This document shows, piece by piece, positions 53,165-61,878 of a DNA stretch of 64,000 nt. The notes beneath the pieces are model-generated. The model worked only from the letters and a program-made list of their open reading frames with translations, did not search any database and was not told the origin of the DNA. Source of the DNA: Clostridiaceae bacterium Marseille-Q4143 (lineage in GTDB: Bacteria; Bacillota; Clostridia; Lachnospirales; Lachnospiraceae); contig CP073693.1 of the NCBI GenBank assembly GCA_018228645.1, forward strand, positions 1 to 64,000, in the 5' to 3' direction. Numbering within the stretch: the first letter of the stretch is position 1; the number at the start of each line of letters is the position of its first letter. Both the position numbers and the translations under genes were made by a program.

Positions 53165-54151
53165 TCACAATTTTGCACCTGTCAGTGCACTTAAAACTTC
53201 CTGTTCACCAATCGGCAGTTGGTGCGGTGTTTTTAAAGCTTCCACCATATCCACATCCGTAATTTCACCGTTTTGATGAACCACTACACGGTTTGTTTTC
53301 CCGTCTGCAAGACATTTCACTGCCCAGTATCCCATACGGGATGCTGTTACCCGATCTCTCGCATTTGGATTTCCACCTCGCTGTACATGTCCGAGAATTG
53401 TAACTCTCGGATCTAATCCCAGCGACTTTTTAATTTTTTCAGCAACCTGACAGGCACTTGTCGCGCCTTCCGCAACAACAATCATATAATGCGTGCGACC
53501 TGCCAGCCTTGCTCTACGGATTTTCTCTGCAACGTCCTTTTCGAAATCCCATTTTTCTTCCGGCACGAGAACTGCGGTTGCTCCCGCTGCAAGTCCCACA
53601 TACAGTGCCAGGTTGCCGGCCCTGTGTCCCATGACTTCTACTACAGAACAGCGCTCATGAGACTGCATCGTATCACGGAGCTTATCAATCGAGTCCAACG
53701 CCGTATTAGCTGCTGTATCATAGCCAATGCTGTAATGCGTACAACCAATATCATTATCTATCGTTGCAGGAATTCCAATTACGGAAATATCATGCTCATT
53801 CGCAAATGCAAGACATCCGGCAAATGTTCCGTCTCCTCCAATGGCAACCAGTCCGTCAATTTCAAGGAGTCTACAAGTCAAATATGCTTTTTCTCGACCT
53901 TCTTTCGTTCGGAACTCTTCGCTTCTCGCTGTATACAGACATGTTCCGCCTTTGTTTATAATGTGCGCCACACTGTCTTCATTCATACAGACAATATCAC
54001 CATTGATCAGACCGTTCCATCCACGCCGGATACCAATGCATTCCATTCCCATAGATTCCGCACTTCTCACGACCGCTCGGATTGCCGCATTCATTCCCGG
54101 GGCATCACCGCCGCTTGTAAGAACTCCTATTCTATGATGTACCGTTCCCAT
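53165..54151 (-). CDS. 6-phosphofructokinase, ATP-type
   Basis: A 328-residue PfkA-family enzyme that phosphorylates fructose 6-phosphate. The motifs are LTSGGDAPGMNAAIRA (about 11-26), GGDGTFAG, whose glycine after Asp indicates ATP rather than pyrophosphate use, the catalytic PATIDNDI (usually PGTIDNDI) and VVEVMGHRAGNLAL. It is the last gene of an operon for sugar catabolism, not next to pyruvate kinase as the housekeeping pfkA usually is in firmicutes. It is therefore probably a second, pathway-specific copy. Confidence 0.9.
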   Translation of the reverse strand: MGTVHHRIGVLTSGGDAPGMNAAIRAVVRSAESMGMECIGIRRGWNGLINGDIVCMNEDSVAHIINKGGTCLYTARSEEFRTKEGREKAYLTCRLLEIDGLVAIGGDGTFAGCLAFANEHDISVIGIPATIDNDIGCTHYSIGYDTAANTALDSIDKLRDTMQSHERCSVVEVMGHRAGNLALYVGLAAGATAVLVPEEKWDFEKDVAEKIRRARLAGRTHYMIVVAEGATSACQVAEKIKKSLGLDPRVTILGHVQRGGNPNARDRVTASRMGYWAVKCLADGKTNRVVVHQNGEITDVDMVEALKTPHQLPIGEQEVLSALTGAKL

Positions 54152-54166
54152 TTCTTTCTCCTGATC

Positions 54167-55324
54167 TTACTGATAAATATGATAGGTATATTTGATAAAT
54201 TCCTGTATTTCCGGAACTCCGGGTGTACCAGGTGAATTTGCAAATGCGCCGTCATGGAAGAACCGTTCAGTAACTGCCAGACAATCCTCCAGGCTGTAGC
54301 CCAGCGATTTAATGGATTTAATATGAATCTCTTTCATGAAATCTACGAATATCTGTGCCATCTCATTCGCCAGATCCATGGTATCTGTTTCATCCGTATA
54401 AGATACACCCAGTGCATCTGCAACAATCTCCAGATCCGATCTGTTTCCATATTTCGCAGAATATACCATAACTCCCGGAAGCCCCCATGCACAGCCCAGA
54501 CCGTGAGGAATATGATTCACTGCACCAAATGTCTGTGCAAAACTGTGGCCAATGGAGCATCCACTGGCGGTAATGGCCATACCGCCAAGGTTTGCCGCCA
54601 GACTCATCTTCTCTCTGGCTTCTTTGTTGGAGGGGTCTTTTACGGCAATTGGAAGCCACTTCATGGCAAGTTTAATTCCTTCTTTGCCGAAAATATAACC
54701 ATATGGATTATAGTTTTTGTTGGTAATTGCTTCCACACAGTGGGCAAGTACATCCATACCGGTTGCCGCCGTTGTTCCTGCCGGTACCGAATAGGTAAGT
54801 ACCGGATCTACAATTGCCATATCCGGTTTATAGACCGGCATCTCTTTCGCACCGGTTGCCTCATCTCCGATCACACACCATTTGGAAATCTCACTTCCTG
54901 TTCCGGATGTGGTACACATGGTAATCAGTTTCAGTTCATGTGCATCCTCTTCCAGATGATAATAATCTCTAATTGTGGTTCCATGCTGACTGATGATAAT
55001 CCCGATTGCTTTCGCAGTATCCAGGGTAGAACCGCCTCCTACTGCCACAATGCCATCTGCTCCTTTTTCTCTGTAGAACGCAGCTCCTTCATCGCAGATT
55101 GCGCTCGGTGCATCTGCCTGGCATTTTGCAAACACAAATACTTCCAGGCCTTCTTTTTCAAGCACTTCCGTTACCTGTGTAGCTACTTTAAAATCCATCA
55201 GAGCCTGCTCAGTAACGACCATAACTTTGGACATCCCAAGTTCTTTTGCTTTAATTCCTACTTCCTGTGTTGCGCCTGTTCCGAAAAGAGTCGGACAGAA
55301 CGTATTCCATAAATATGCACTCAT
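54167..55324 (-). CDS. Iron-containing alcohol dehydrogenase
   Basis: A 385-residue group III dehydrogenase (FucO/lactaldehyde reductase-like) that reduces small aldehydes with NAD(P)H. Present are GGGSTLDTAKAIG (nucleotide, about 97-109), TTSGTGSE, GMDVLAHCVEA with two metal ligands, and GHSFAQTFGAVNHIPHG with the other two histidines. It is 15 bases upstream of the phosphofructokinase gene and 12 bases after the transketolase gene. Reduction of a two- to four-carbon aldehyde released by transketolase is the likely role. Confidence 0.92.
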   Translation of the reverse strand: MSAYLWNTFCPTLFGTGATQEVGIKAKELGMSKVMVVTEQALMDFKVATQVTEVLEKEGLEVFVFAKCQADAPSAICDEGAAFYREKGADGIVAVGGGSTLDTAKAIGIIISQHGTTIRDYYHLEEDAHELKLITMCTTSGTGSEISKWCVIGDEATGAKEMPVYKPDMAIVDPVLTYSVPAGTTAATGMDVLAHCVEAITNKNYNPYGYIFGKEGIKLAMKWLPIAVKDPSNKEAREKMSLAANLGGMAITASGCSIGHSFAQTFGAVNHIPHGLGCAWGLPGVMVYSAKYGNRSDLEIVADALGVSYTDETDTMDLANEMAQIFVDFMKEIHIKSIKSLGYSLEDCLAVTERFFHDGAFANSPGTPGVPEIQEFIKYTYHIYQ

Positions 55325-55336
55325 CTTTAATCTCCT

Positions 55337-56284
55337 CTAAAACAGGCTCTTTACGTATGCAAGTACCGTATCTACATCATAGCCGTAAAGCTTATACAGC
55401 TGCTCCGGATTGCCAAAGCCAGGATATACCTGCGGCACACCAAAACGTTTGAATGATTTTAATGCAACCGTATGATCAGCAAGTGTATCTGCGACTGCAC
55501 TGGCAAGACCATTTTTCATCAGATGATCCTCCCAGACAATAATTCTGCCGGTCTCTTCTGCTGCTTTCAGAACAATCTCTTCATCCAGAGGTTTCACTGT
55601 AAACATATCAATGACTCTTACAGAAATCCCTGCTTCTTCCGCCTGATCTGCTACCTGAAGCGCATAGTCTACCATCTCGCCACATGCGATAATAGAAATA
55701 TCTGTTCCTTCTTTTGCAGTGTATCCTTTTCCAATCTCAAATACTGCATCTGCCGGATAGATCACTCTGTTTTTCTTACCCGGGTCCATACGAATGGACA
55801 TCGGGCCAGGATAAGTAAGACTCTTCTGAATAACCTGTTTCAACTGAGTTGGATCAGAAGCCGCAATAACCGTCATATTTACCAAGGAAGAATACAGTGC
55901 CATATCTTCCATTGCGTAATGGGTGGAACCTCCATTTCCTGTCAGTCCTGCATAGTTTGCAATGATTCGTACCGGAAGATTTGGATAGCATACATCAGTA
56001 CGCACCTGTTCCAGTGCTCTCATGCTCATAAATGGCATCATACCGATAATAAAAGGAATATTTCCATCATATGCCAGACCGGATGCAACACCAACGACAT
56101 CCTGTTCTGCAATTCCTGTATCAATAAAGCGATCTGGATTCTGCTCTTTAAAATCCTTGCATCCCCATCCAATATCCGGAGTAAGGAGCCATACTCTTTC
56201 ATCCTTTGCACCAAGTTCCGTGATTGCATCTCCAACGACGGTTCTTGCAGAATTATATTCGTCAAGTGTATAAGATTTACTCAT
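55337..56284 (-). CDS. Transketolase, C-terminal subunit
   Basis: A 315-residue half-transketolase with the pyrimidine-binding domain (about 8-165, including GIAEQDVVGVASGLA with the catalytic Glu and FMSMRALEQVRTDV) and the C-terminal domain. The ATG at 56284 follows AAAGGAG. It lies directly behind the N-terminal subunit gene. Split transketolases of this type are common in clostridia and often serve dedicated pathways. Confidence 0.93.
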   Translation of the reverse strand: MSKSYTLDEYNSARTVVGDAITELGAKDERVWLLTPDIGWGCKDFKEQNPDRFIDTGIAEQDVVGVASGLAYDGNIPFIIGMMPFMSMRALEQVRTDVCYPNLPVRIIANYAGLTGNGGSTHYAMEDMALYSSLVNMTVIAASDPTQLKQVIQKSLTYPGPMSIRMDPGKKNRVIYPADAVFEIGKGYTAKEGTDISIIACGEMVDYALQVADQAEEAGISVRVIDMFTVKPLDEEIVLKAAEETGRIIVWEDHLMKNGLASAVADTLADHTVALKSFKRFGVPQVYPGFGNPEQLYKLYGYDVDTVLAYVKSLF

Positions 56285-56285
56285 A

Positions 56286-57149
56286 TTAAAGCTCCTTTCT
56301 CTGCTTCTCATAAGCAGCTTCCAGATCAGATAATGCCGTCTGCAGATCGTCTTTTGTCAGACTTCCACAATGCCATTTAATCTGTTTTTCCATAAAAGAT
56401 ACACCTTTACCTTTTACGGTATTTGATATAATTACGGTCGGAATATCACTGCTGCTGTCCGGAATGGAATCCAGTGCTTCCACAACCTGTTTCATATCAT
56501 TTCCATCTTCTACTTCTATTACATTCCAGCCAAATGCTCTCCATTTATCTGCATACGGCTCCAGTAAAATAGAATCTTCAGAGAAACTGGTCATCAGCTG
56601 TCTGTTCCGGTCAACGATACCGACCAGATTTCCCAGATGAAGTGCACGCCCCGCCATTGCTGCTTCCCATACACTTCCTTCACATGTCTCGCCATCACCC
56701 ATCATAACAAATACGCGATGCTTCTGACCTTTCTGTTTCGCAGATGCTGCCAGACCTACTCCAATTGGAAGTCCATGGCCAAGAGATCCAGTGGAAACAT
56801 CCAGCATCGGAAGTCTGGTTTTGCAGGGATGCTGTCCAAACTTGCTTCCTACCTCACCGTAAGTGGAGCAGATTTCATCGTAGTCAAAAAATCCTTTCAA
56901 TGCCATCACGATATACATGCAGACAGCTCCATGACCTTTTGAAAGAATAAATCTGTCCCTTTCCGGGTCTCCCTGAAGTTCGGGACTGACATTCATTGTA
57001 TGATGGAACAGTGTTGTAAGTACTTCCATCATAGACATATCGCCGCCCATATGCACATTACCGCTGTAAGAGCAGCACATTTTACAGAGATTCTGCCGAG
57101 CCTGATATGCAAGATCCATCAGACGCAATACTTCTTTTTTATCTGCCAT
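56286..57149 (-). CDS. Transketolase, N-terminal (thiamine diphosphate) subunit
   Basis: A 287-residue half-transketolase. Motifs seen are GNVHMGGDMSMMEVL, SKGHGAVCMY, TGSLGHGLPIGVG and the thiamine diphosphate motif GDGETCEGSVWEAAM, closing with the metal Asn region IVDRNRQ. The ATG at 57149 follows TTGGAGG. It transfers two-carbon ketol units together with the C-terminal subunit encoded just downstream. Confidence 0.95.
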   Translation of the reverse strand: MADKKEVLRLMDLAYQARQNLCKMCCSYSGNVHMGGDMSMMEVLTTLFHHTMNVSPELQGDPERDRFILSKGHGAVCMYIVMALKGFFDYDEICSTYGEVGSKFGQHPCKTRLPMLDVSTGSLGHGLPIGVGLAASAKQKGQKHRVFVMMGDGETCEGSVWEAAMAGRALHLGNLVGIVDRNRQLMTSFSEDSILLEPYADKWRAFGWNVIEVEDGNDMKQVVEALDSIPDSSSDIPTVIISNTVKGKGVSFMEKQIKWHCGSLTKDDLQTALSDLEAAYEKQRKEL

Positions 57150-57176
57150 ATTTGAAACCTCCAATTTCATCACTGA

Positions 57177-58208
57177 TTAAAAATCAATTGCAACAAAAAC
57201 CTTTCCACATTGTTTGGATGCTGCCAGATCAAGTGCTTCCTGATATCTGGATGCCGGAATCACATCTGTCACGATCTTATCGAGCGGAAGAATACCGGAT
57301 TCAATGATCTGTGCAACTTTTCTCATATAATATTTTCCAAGATAACCGCCATACACTTCAATTTCATTTTTCAGAAGTTCCGCAACCGGGAATTCCGGAT
57401 GAGTGAGTTCGTCATGACCAAACTGAAGAATCTTTCCATGCGGACGGACAAGATAAATACAGTCTACCAGCATGGCCGCTACCGCTTCCACTGCCACATC
57501 GGCACCAAGACCGTCTGTTTCTTCCTTGACAATTGCCACCAGATCTTCTTCCTCCGGATTTACAACTCTCGTTGCACCAACTTCCAGAGCCAGTTTCCGA
57601 CGATGCTCAATCGGCTCAGATACAATAATTTTTCTGCATCCATTCGCTTTCAGAAGTGCTATGAACATCAGACCAATCGGTCCTGCACCAAGTACTGCTG
57701 CCGTATCGCCTACGTGCACATTCAGTTTTTCCAGCGCACATCCGCAACCTGCAAGCGGTTCTGCCACTCCCATAAATTCCGGTTTTGTTTCCGGTGCCAC
57801 CTTATAGCAGAACTGTTTTGGAAGAACCACATATTCGGTCAGACCGCCATCTGCGAATACGCCTCTGGAAATAATATTTTTACACGCTTCAGGAAGGCCT
57901 GCCAGACAGTTTTCACATTCGCCACACGGACCATGCGGATCAATGACTACTTTATCTCCCGGCTTTACACTGGTAACGTTTTCACCAACTTCCACTACTT
58001 CTCCGCAAAATTCATGACCAAAGATAATGTCCGGCTTACACGGATGTCTCTGCGGAGTTGCAAAAATATTGACATCCGTACCACAGATAGAGCATCCATA
58101 GCTCTTGATTTTTACATCATTCTTATCTTTAATTTCCGGGATCGGACGCTCCTCATAAGCAAACTTTCCAGGTCCTTTATAAATAATTGCTTTCTGCATT
58201 TTTGCCAT
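57177..58208 (-). CDS. Zinc-dependent medium-chain alcohol/polyol dehydrogenase
   Basis: A 343-residue MDR dehydrogenase of the sorbitol/threonine dehydrogenase type. The catalytic zinc site is CSICGTD and GHEFCGEVVEVG, the structural zinc site is the CENCLAGLPEAC cluster, and the Rossmann motif is VLGAGPIGLMFIALL (about 168-182). It would oxidise a secondary hydroxyl of a polyol or sugar with NAD. It lies between the Gfo/Idh gene and the transketolase genes, with a stem-loop on its upstream side. Confidence 0.92.
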   Translation of the reverse strand: MAKMQKAIIYKGPGKFAYEERPIPEIKDKNDVKIKSYGCSICGTDVNIFATPQRHPCKPDIIFGHEFCGEVVEVGENVTSVKPGDKVVIDPHGPCGECENCLAGLPEACKNIISRGVFADGGLTEYVVLPKQFCYKVAPETKPEFMGVAEPLAGCGCALEKLNVHVGDTAAVLGAGPIGLMFIALLKANGCRKIIVSEPIEHRRKLALEVGATRVVNPEEEDLVAIVKEETDGLGADVAVEAVAAMLVDCIYLVRPHGKILQFGHDELTHPEFPVAELLKNEIEVYGGYLGKYYMRKVAQIIESGILPLDKIVTDVIPASRYQEALDLAASKQCGKVFVAIDF

Positions 58209-58234
58209 TACGATACACTCCTTTTTCTGAGGGT

Positions 58235-58271
58235 TTCATCCCTGCCGGGTGGGTTGTCCGGCAGAGATGAA
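58235..58271 (-). promoter_or_regulatory. Intercistronic stem-loop in the catabolic operon
   Basis: TTCATC-C-CTGCCGG (58235-58248) pairs with CCGGCAG-AG-ATGAA (58258-58271) and no T-tract follows. It separates the Gfo/Idh gene from the zinc dehydrogenase gene and probably tunes mRNA stability or partial termination. Confidence 0.65.
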
Positions 58272-58277
58272 TGAGTA

Positions 58278-59414
58278 TTAATCCAGTTCAACCCATTTAG
58301 AGTTGTTCTGAGCACTCTCAATTACTGCATAGTAGAATTTCACACCGCTTACACCGGTATCTACTCCCGGGAAGTCCAGATCTTCCTCGGTCGGGGTCTC
58401 GCCTGCTTTTACTTTCAAAATTGTGTTGATTACACTACGGTATACATTGGCAATTGCGATGTAATATCCTTCCGGATGTCCGAACGGTACACGTGCCAGA
58501 TTTCCAGCCGGAACATCAATTCCATCACCGGCACGGCAGAGAATCTGTGCAGCCTCTCCGGCACGTGCGAAACGAACTTCATCCGGTCTGGTCTGATGCC
58601 ACTCCAGGGATCCTTTAGTTCCATAAATACGGAGGTTAATCTCATTCGGAGAGCCGCATGCTACCTGTGAAAACCAGTATGCACCATGGGCACCATTCTC
58701 ATATTCCAGAATAATATTGTCATTAAGATCCAGTTTCTTTCCAAATGTATCTGCGGTTGCCAGCAGTCTCTTTACTTTCAGACCGGTTACATAATTTACC
58801 AGATGTTCTACGTGAGTACCATCATCTGCACAGGTATTGGAAATTCCGGAATACTTCGGATCAGTACGCCAGATTCTTGCATTCACCTGCTCTTTCTCAC
58901 TGAGCAGCGGGAGGAAGCATCCTTCCATATAATCAGCATTGATGGAAATAATCTCACCAATATCACCGCGTGCAATCATCTGTTTCATCACTTTACACAT
59001 TACATATCCTGAATAACAGTAATCTACTGCGAAAATCAGGTTTTTCTCTTTTGCGATGCGTTCCAGTTCTTCTGCTTCTTCAATCTTCAGAGTCAGCGGT
59101 TTCTCACATACTACATTGATTCCATGCTCCAGGAAAGTTTTTGCAGCAGAATAATGTACAAAGTTCGGAGTGCAGATTGATACAAAATCAATCTTTCCTG
59201 CTTCTGCCTCTGCCATCTTTTCCGCATCATAATATACACGGGACGGATCTACATGATAAGCTGCCGCACACTCATCATTCAGCTCATCAATTGCGGAAAA
59301 ACATCCGCATACCAGCTCTGCTCTCGGGTCCAGAGCAAGTGCTTTCCTGTGACACTCACCAATTAATGCTTTTAAGTCTCCACCAACCATTCCATATTTT
59401 AAAGTCTCTGCCAT
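58278..59414 (-). CDS. Gfo/Idh/MocA family NAD(P)-dependent oxidoreductase
   Basis: A 378-residue oxidoreductase. The N-terminal Rossmann domain has the variant GMVGGDLKALIGECH, then DFVSICTPNFVHY and the family signature CEKPLT (about 101-106). The C-terminal alpha/beta domain contains DDGTHVEHLVNYVTG with the catalytic Asp and His. Family members oxidise or isomerise sugars and inositols. It is followed by a zinc dehydrogenase and preceded by a TIM-barrel isomerase in the same operon. Confidence 0.92.
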   Translation of the reverse strand: MAETLKYGMVGGDLKALIGECHRKALALDPRAELVCGCFSAIDELNDECAAAYHVDPSRVYYDAEKMAEAEAGKIDFVSICTPNFVHYSAAKTFLEHGINVVCEKPLTLKIEEAEELERIAKEKNLIFAVDYCYSGYVMCKVMKQMIARGDIGEIISINADYMEGCFLPLLSEKEQVNARIWRTDPKYSGISNTCADDGTHVEHLVNYVTGLKVKRLLATADTFGKKLDLNDNIILEYENGAHGAYWFSQVACGSPNEINLRIYGTKGSLEWHQTRPDEVRFARAGEAAQILCRAGDGIDVPAGNLARVPFGHPEGYYIAIANVYRSVINTILKVKAGETPTEEDLDFPGVDTGVSGVKFYYAVIESAQNNSKWVELD

Positions 59415-59438
59415 GATAAATTTCCTCCTTATAATCCC

Positions 59439-60233
59439 TTATTTAAATTTTTTTAAAAATTCTTTTACTGCCGGCATTCCTTTTTCTGTTTCTCCTGCCG
59501 GAAAATATTCCATACATACAGTTCCTTCAAACTCACTGTTCTGTATCTGCTCTGCAAGATAGTCAAGATTAATTTCACCGGTTCCCGGTTCATGTCGGTC
59601 AGGCGCATCTGCAATGTGAACATAGTGTACAATATCCAGATTAGACAGAATATTATTCAGCAGATTTCCATGCATCATCTGCATGTGAAACACATCACAC
59701 AGCAGCTGCACATGAGAACTTCCCACTGCCCGGACAATGGCTGCTCCCTGACTGGTATCTGTCACTGACATGCCTGCATCGGTACCTTTATTCGTAAGCG
59801 GCTCCAGAAGAACTGTCATATGATGTTCTTCTAATATCGGCACTAACATGGTCAATGTTGCAGCAACATTTGCAATCATCGCATCCTGGCTGTACTGTTT
59901 TCTGAAATCTGCACAGCCATTGGAAGTAAAGTGATTCGGAAAAAGAATCAGTGTATCACAGTCCAGTTCTTTTGCCGCTGCAATACTTTTCTGAACCCAG
60001 TCCATATATTCCGTCCGATGAGCCACATCACAGAGTGACCATTCTTTAGTTCCACTGAATGCCCTGATTTTTACACCCGTCTCTTCACAGGTTCTTCTGA
60101 CTTCTTTGAGATCAAGCTGATCCCAGCCCCAGAATTCTACTTCTTTAAATCCTTCAGCCGATACCTTTTGAATTTTTTCACAAAGCGTCGCCCCCGGATA
60201 TAAAGGCTCCAGATTAATTGCCTGACTTATCAT
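59439..60233 (-). CDS. Sugar isomerase/epimerase, hydroxypyruvate isomerase-like TIM barrel
   Basis: A 264-residue xylose-isomerase-like barrel. The metal ligands appear as Glu in VLLEPLTNKG (about residue 142), Asp and His in LLCDVFHMQ, and Glu near the end. The stretch HIADAPDRHEPGTGEINLDYL closely follows the HEPGTGEINY signature of hydroxypyruvate isomerase/OtnI. Substrates of the group include hydroxypyruvate and 2-oxotetronates. It lies between the symporter and oxidoreductase genes. Confidence 0.88.
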   Translation of the reverse strand: MISQAINLEPLYPGATLCEKIQKVSAEGFKEVEFWGWDQLDLKEVRRTCEETGVKIRAFSGTKEWSLCDVAHRTEYMDWVQKSIAAAKELDCDTLILFPNHFTSNGCADFRKQYSQDAMIANVAATLTMLVPILEEHHMTVLLEPLTNKGTDAGMSVTDTSQGAAIVRAVGSSHVQLLCDVFHMQMMHGNLLNNILSNLDIVHYVHIADAPDRHEPGTGEINLDYLAEQIQNSEFEGTVCMEYFPAGETEKGMPAVKEFLKKFK

Positions 60234-60246
60234 GTTCCATATCTCC

Positions 60247-61641
60247 TTATAAAATTCCCTGCCGGTCTCTCTCTGCCAGATCTGCCATTACCTGCGGATA
60301 AATCTTATCCAGTTTATACAGCAGACAAAGTACAATGATAATAACCGAGAAGAAAATCGGTCCATACATGCAGATCAGTTTAATCATCTTCATAACTTCT
60401 TCAGACTGTGTTGCAAGAAGTCCGTTATATCCAACAGAAGTCATCAGAAGACCAATTCCTGCTGAAGAAAGTCCTCCGCCGATTTTTGATCCTACAGATG
60501 CTGCAGAGAAAATCATGCCATCCTGCCGCACATGAGTTTTCCACTGTCCGAACTCTGCAGAATCCGCAATCATCGGAAATACGCAGGCCCAGAGCGGTGC
60601 AACTCCGATACCTCTTAATACCGCACTGACAACAGCTACCGTTACACTTACCGGACTTGTCATCCAGACAATCTGTGCTGCTATCACCAGAAAAATTCCA
60701 TACATTGTCAGATTTCGTTTTCCGAATTTCGGTATCAGCTTCGGAACGATCAGTACAACTACGCACTGTGCAATCAGTTCCGCTGCATAGATCAGACTGT
60801 AAAGATCCTGATTATGTAATACATATTTGCAATAGTAAGTTGCAATCGTACCGGATACCGTACTCATCATTACCATGAATCCCCAGAGTCCAAGGCAGAT
60901 GGCCCAGTACTGATTGGAAAACAGTGCCTTCAGACTCTTTCCTACCGGTATTTTTTCTTTTTCTGCCGCTTCTACAACAACTCTTTCTTCAATGTTGAAG
61001 AAACAGATCAGAAGAAGAATCAGTGCAATCACTGCGAAAATTACAGCTGTGATAATCCATGCACGCTGATCATTACCAAACATGGTAACCATCGGAAGCG
61101 TTGCTACCGTAACAACCATTTTTCCTCCAGGTCCGCAGAAGATACGGATTGCCTGAGTAGATGCTCTCGACTGACCATCTCTGGTAATCAGAGATGCCAT
61201 CGTAGAGTACGGAAGATTCAATGCAGTGTACACAATGGTGTTTACCAGATTGTACGTTACAAAAATGTAAATTGCCTGAACCATGTTACTTGCATTCGCC
61301 GGTATCAGGAACAGCAGTACAAATGTGACTGCGTAGGGCACAGACATCCACAGAATCCATGGTCTTGCTTTTCCCCATTTGGATTTTGTACGGTCTGTAA
61401 TAAATCCCATAATCAGATCTGATACTCCGTCAAACACTCTTGTAATCAGGAAGACCATACCGACTGTCAGTGGATTTACACCTACATAATCAGTATAGAA
61501 AAATGTAAGCAGCGTACTGCAAAGTCCATAGACCACATTACAGGCCGAATCCCCCAGGCCGTAACAGATCTGCTCTCTAAGGCTTACTTTTTCATACTCC
61601 TTTGCATGACGTTGTTCGTAAGTCATTTCCGTGTTTTCCAT
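60247..61641 (-). CDS. GPH-family sugar:cation symporter
   Basis: A 464-residue transporter with about twelve helices of the glycoside-pentoside-hexuronide group (MelB/XynT/UidB-like). Diagnostic segments are QICYGLGDSACNVVYGL, the conserved FLITRVFDGVSDLIMGFITDRTKSKWGKARPWIL after helix 2, and GVAPLWACVFPMIADSAEFGQWKT. The ATG at 61641 follows AAAGGAGAG. It is the first gene of the eight-gene operon, divergent from an AraC regulator, and imports the unknown substrate. Confidence 0.94.
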   Translation of the reverse strand: MENTEMTYEQRHAKEYEKVSLREQICYGLGDSACNVVYGLCSTLLTFFYTDYVGVNPLTVGMVFLITRVFDGVSDLIMGFITDRTKSKWGKARPWILWMSVPYAVTFVLLFLIPANASNMVQAIYIFVTYNLVNTIVYTALNLPYSTMASLITRDGQSRASTQAIRIFCGPGGKMVVTVATLPMVTMFGNDQRAWIITAVIFAVIALILLLICFFNIEERVVVEAAEKEKIPVGKSLKALFSNQYWAICLGLWGFMVMMSTVSGTIATYYCKYVLHNQDLYSLIYAAELIAQCVVVLIVPKLIPKFGKRNLTMYGIFLVIAAQIVWMTSPVSVTVAVVSAVLRGIGVAPLWACVFPMIADSAEFGQWKTHVRQDGMIFSAASVGSKIGGGLSSAGIGLLMTSVGYNGLLATQSEEVMKMIKLICMYGPIFFSVIIIVLCLLYKLDKIYPQVMADLAERDRQGIL

Positions 61642-61743
61642 TTCCACTCTCCTTTCATTTGTCAGAATTGCCACATCAGGAAATGCTTTTTGCGTTTTGC
61701 CTTTATGCAGTTGTTTTAATTTTTTTGCTTTTACGAAAAGTTT

Positions 61744-61858
61744 TTTGTCGACAAATCACTATAGTTATGTTATAGTCCATTTTAGATTATTTAACAGTAA
61801 TATTTGCATCAAAATAATATAAAAATAGTCCCAATACTTTGAAATTATTTTTATATTA
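61744..61858. promoter_or_regulatory. Divergent control region of the GPH operon and AraC gene
   Basis: A 12-base palindrome TTTGTCGACAAA (61744-61755) overlaps a candidate plus-strand -35 (TTGTCG, 61745-61750) that is 17 bases from TGTTAT (61768-61773). A perfect 13-base inverted repeat TAATATAAAAATA (61815-61827) / TATTTTTATATTA (61846-61858) lies in the AraC leader, just before its GGGAGG binding site. Either could be the AraC operator, and the second could also form an RNA hairpin. Confidence 0.6.
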
Positions 61859-61878
61859 CTATTTACGGGAGGATATTT

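Noticed and set aside
54254..58274. Plus-strand open frames of 300-350 codons opposite the Fe-ADH, transketolase and zinc-ADH genes
   Set aside because: They are antisense shadows of well-supported genes and encode no recognisable domain.
53165..61641. Sulfoquinovose degradation by the sulfo-transketolase pathway
   Set aside because: The split transketolase and aldehyde reductase fit, but there is no sulfoquinovosidase, no RpiB-type isomerase and no sulfonate exporter here, while Gfo/Idh and zinc dehydrogenase genes are extra. Kept only as an analogy.
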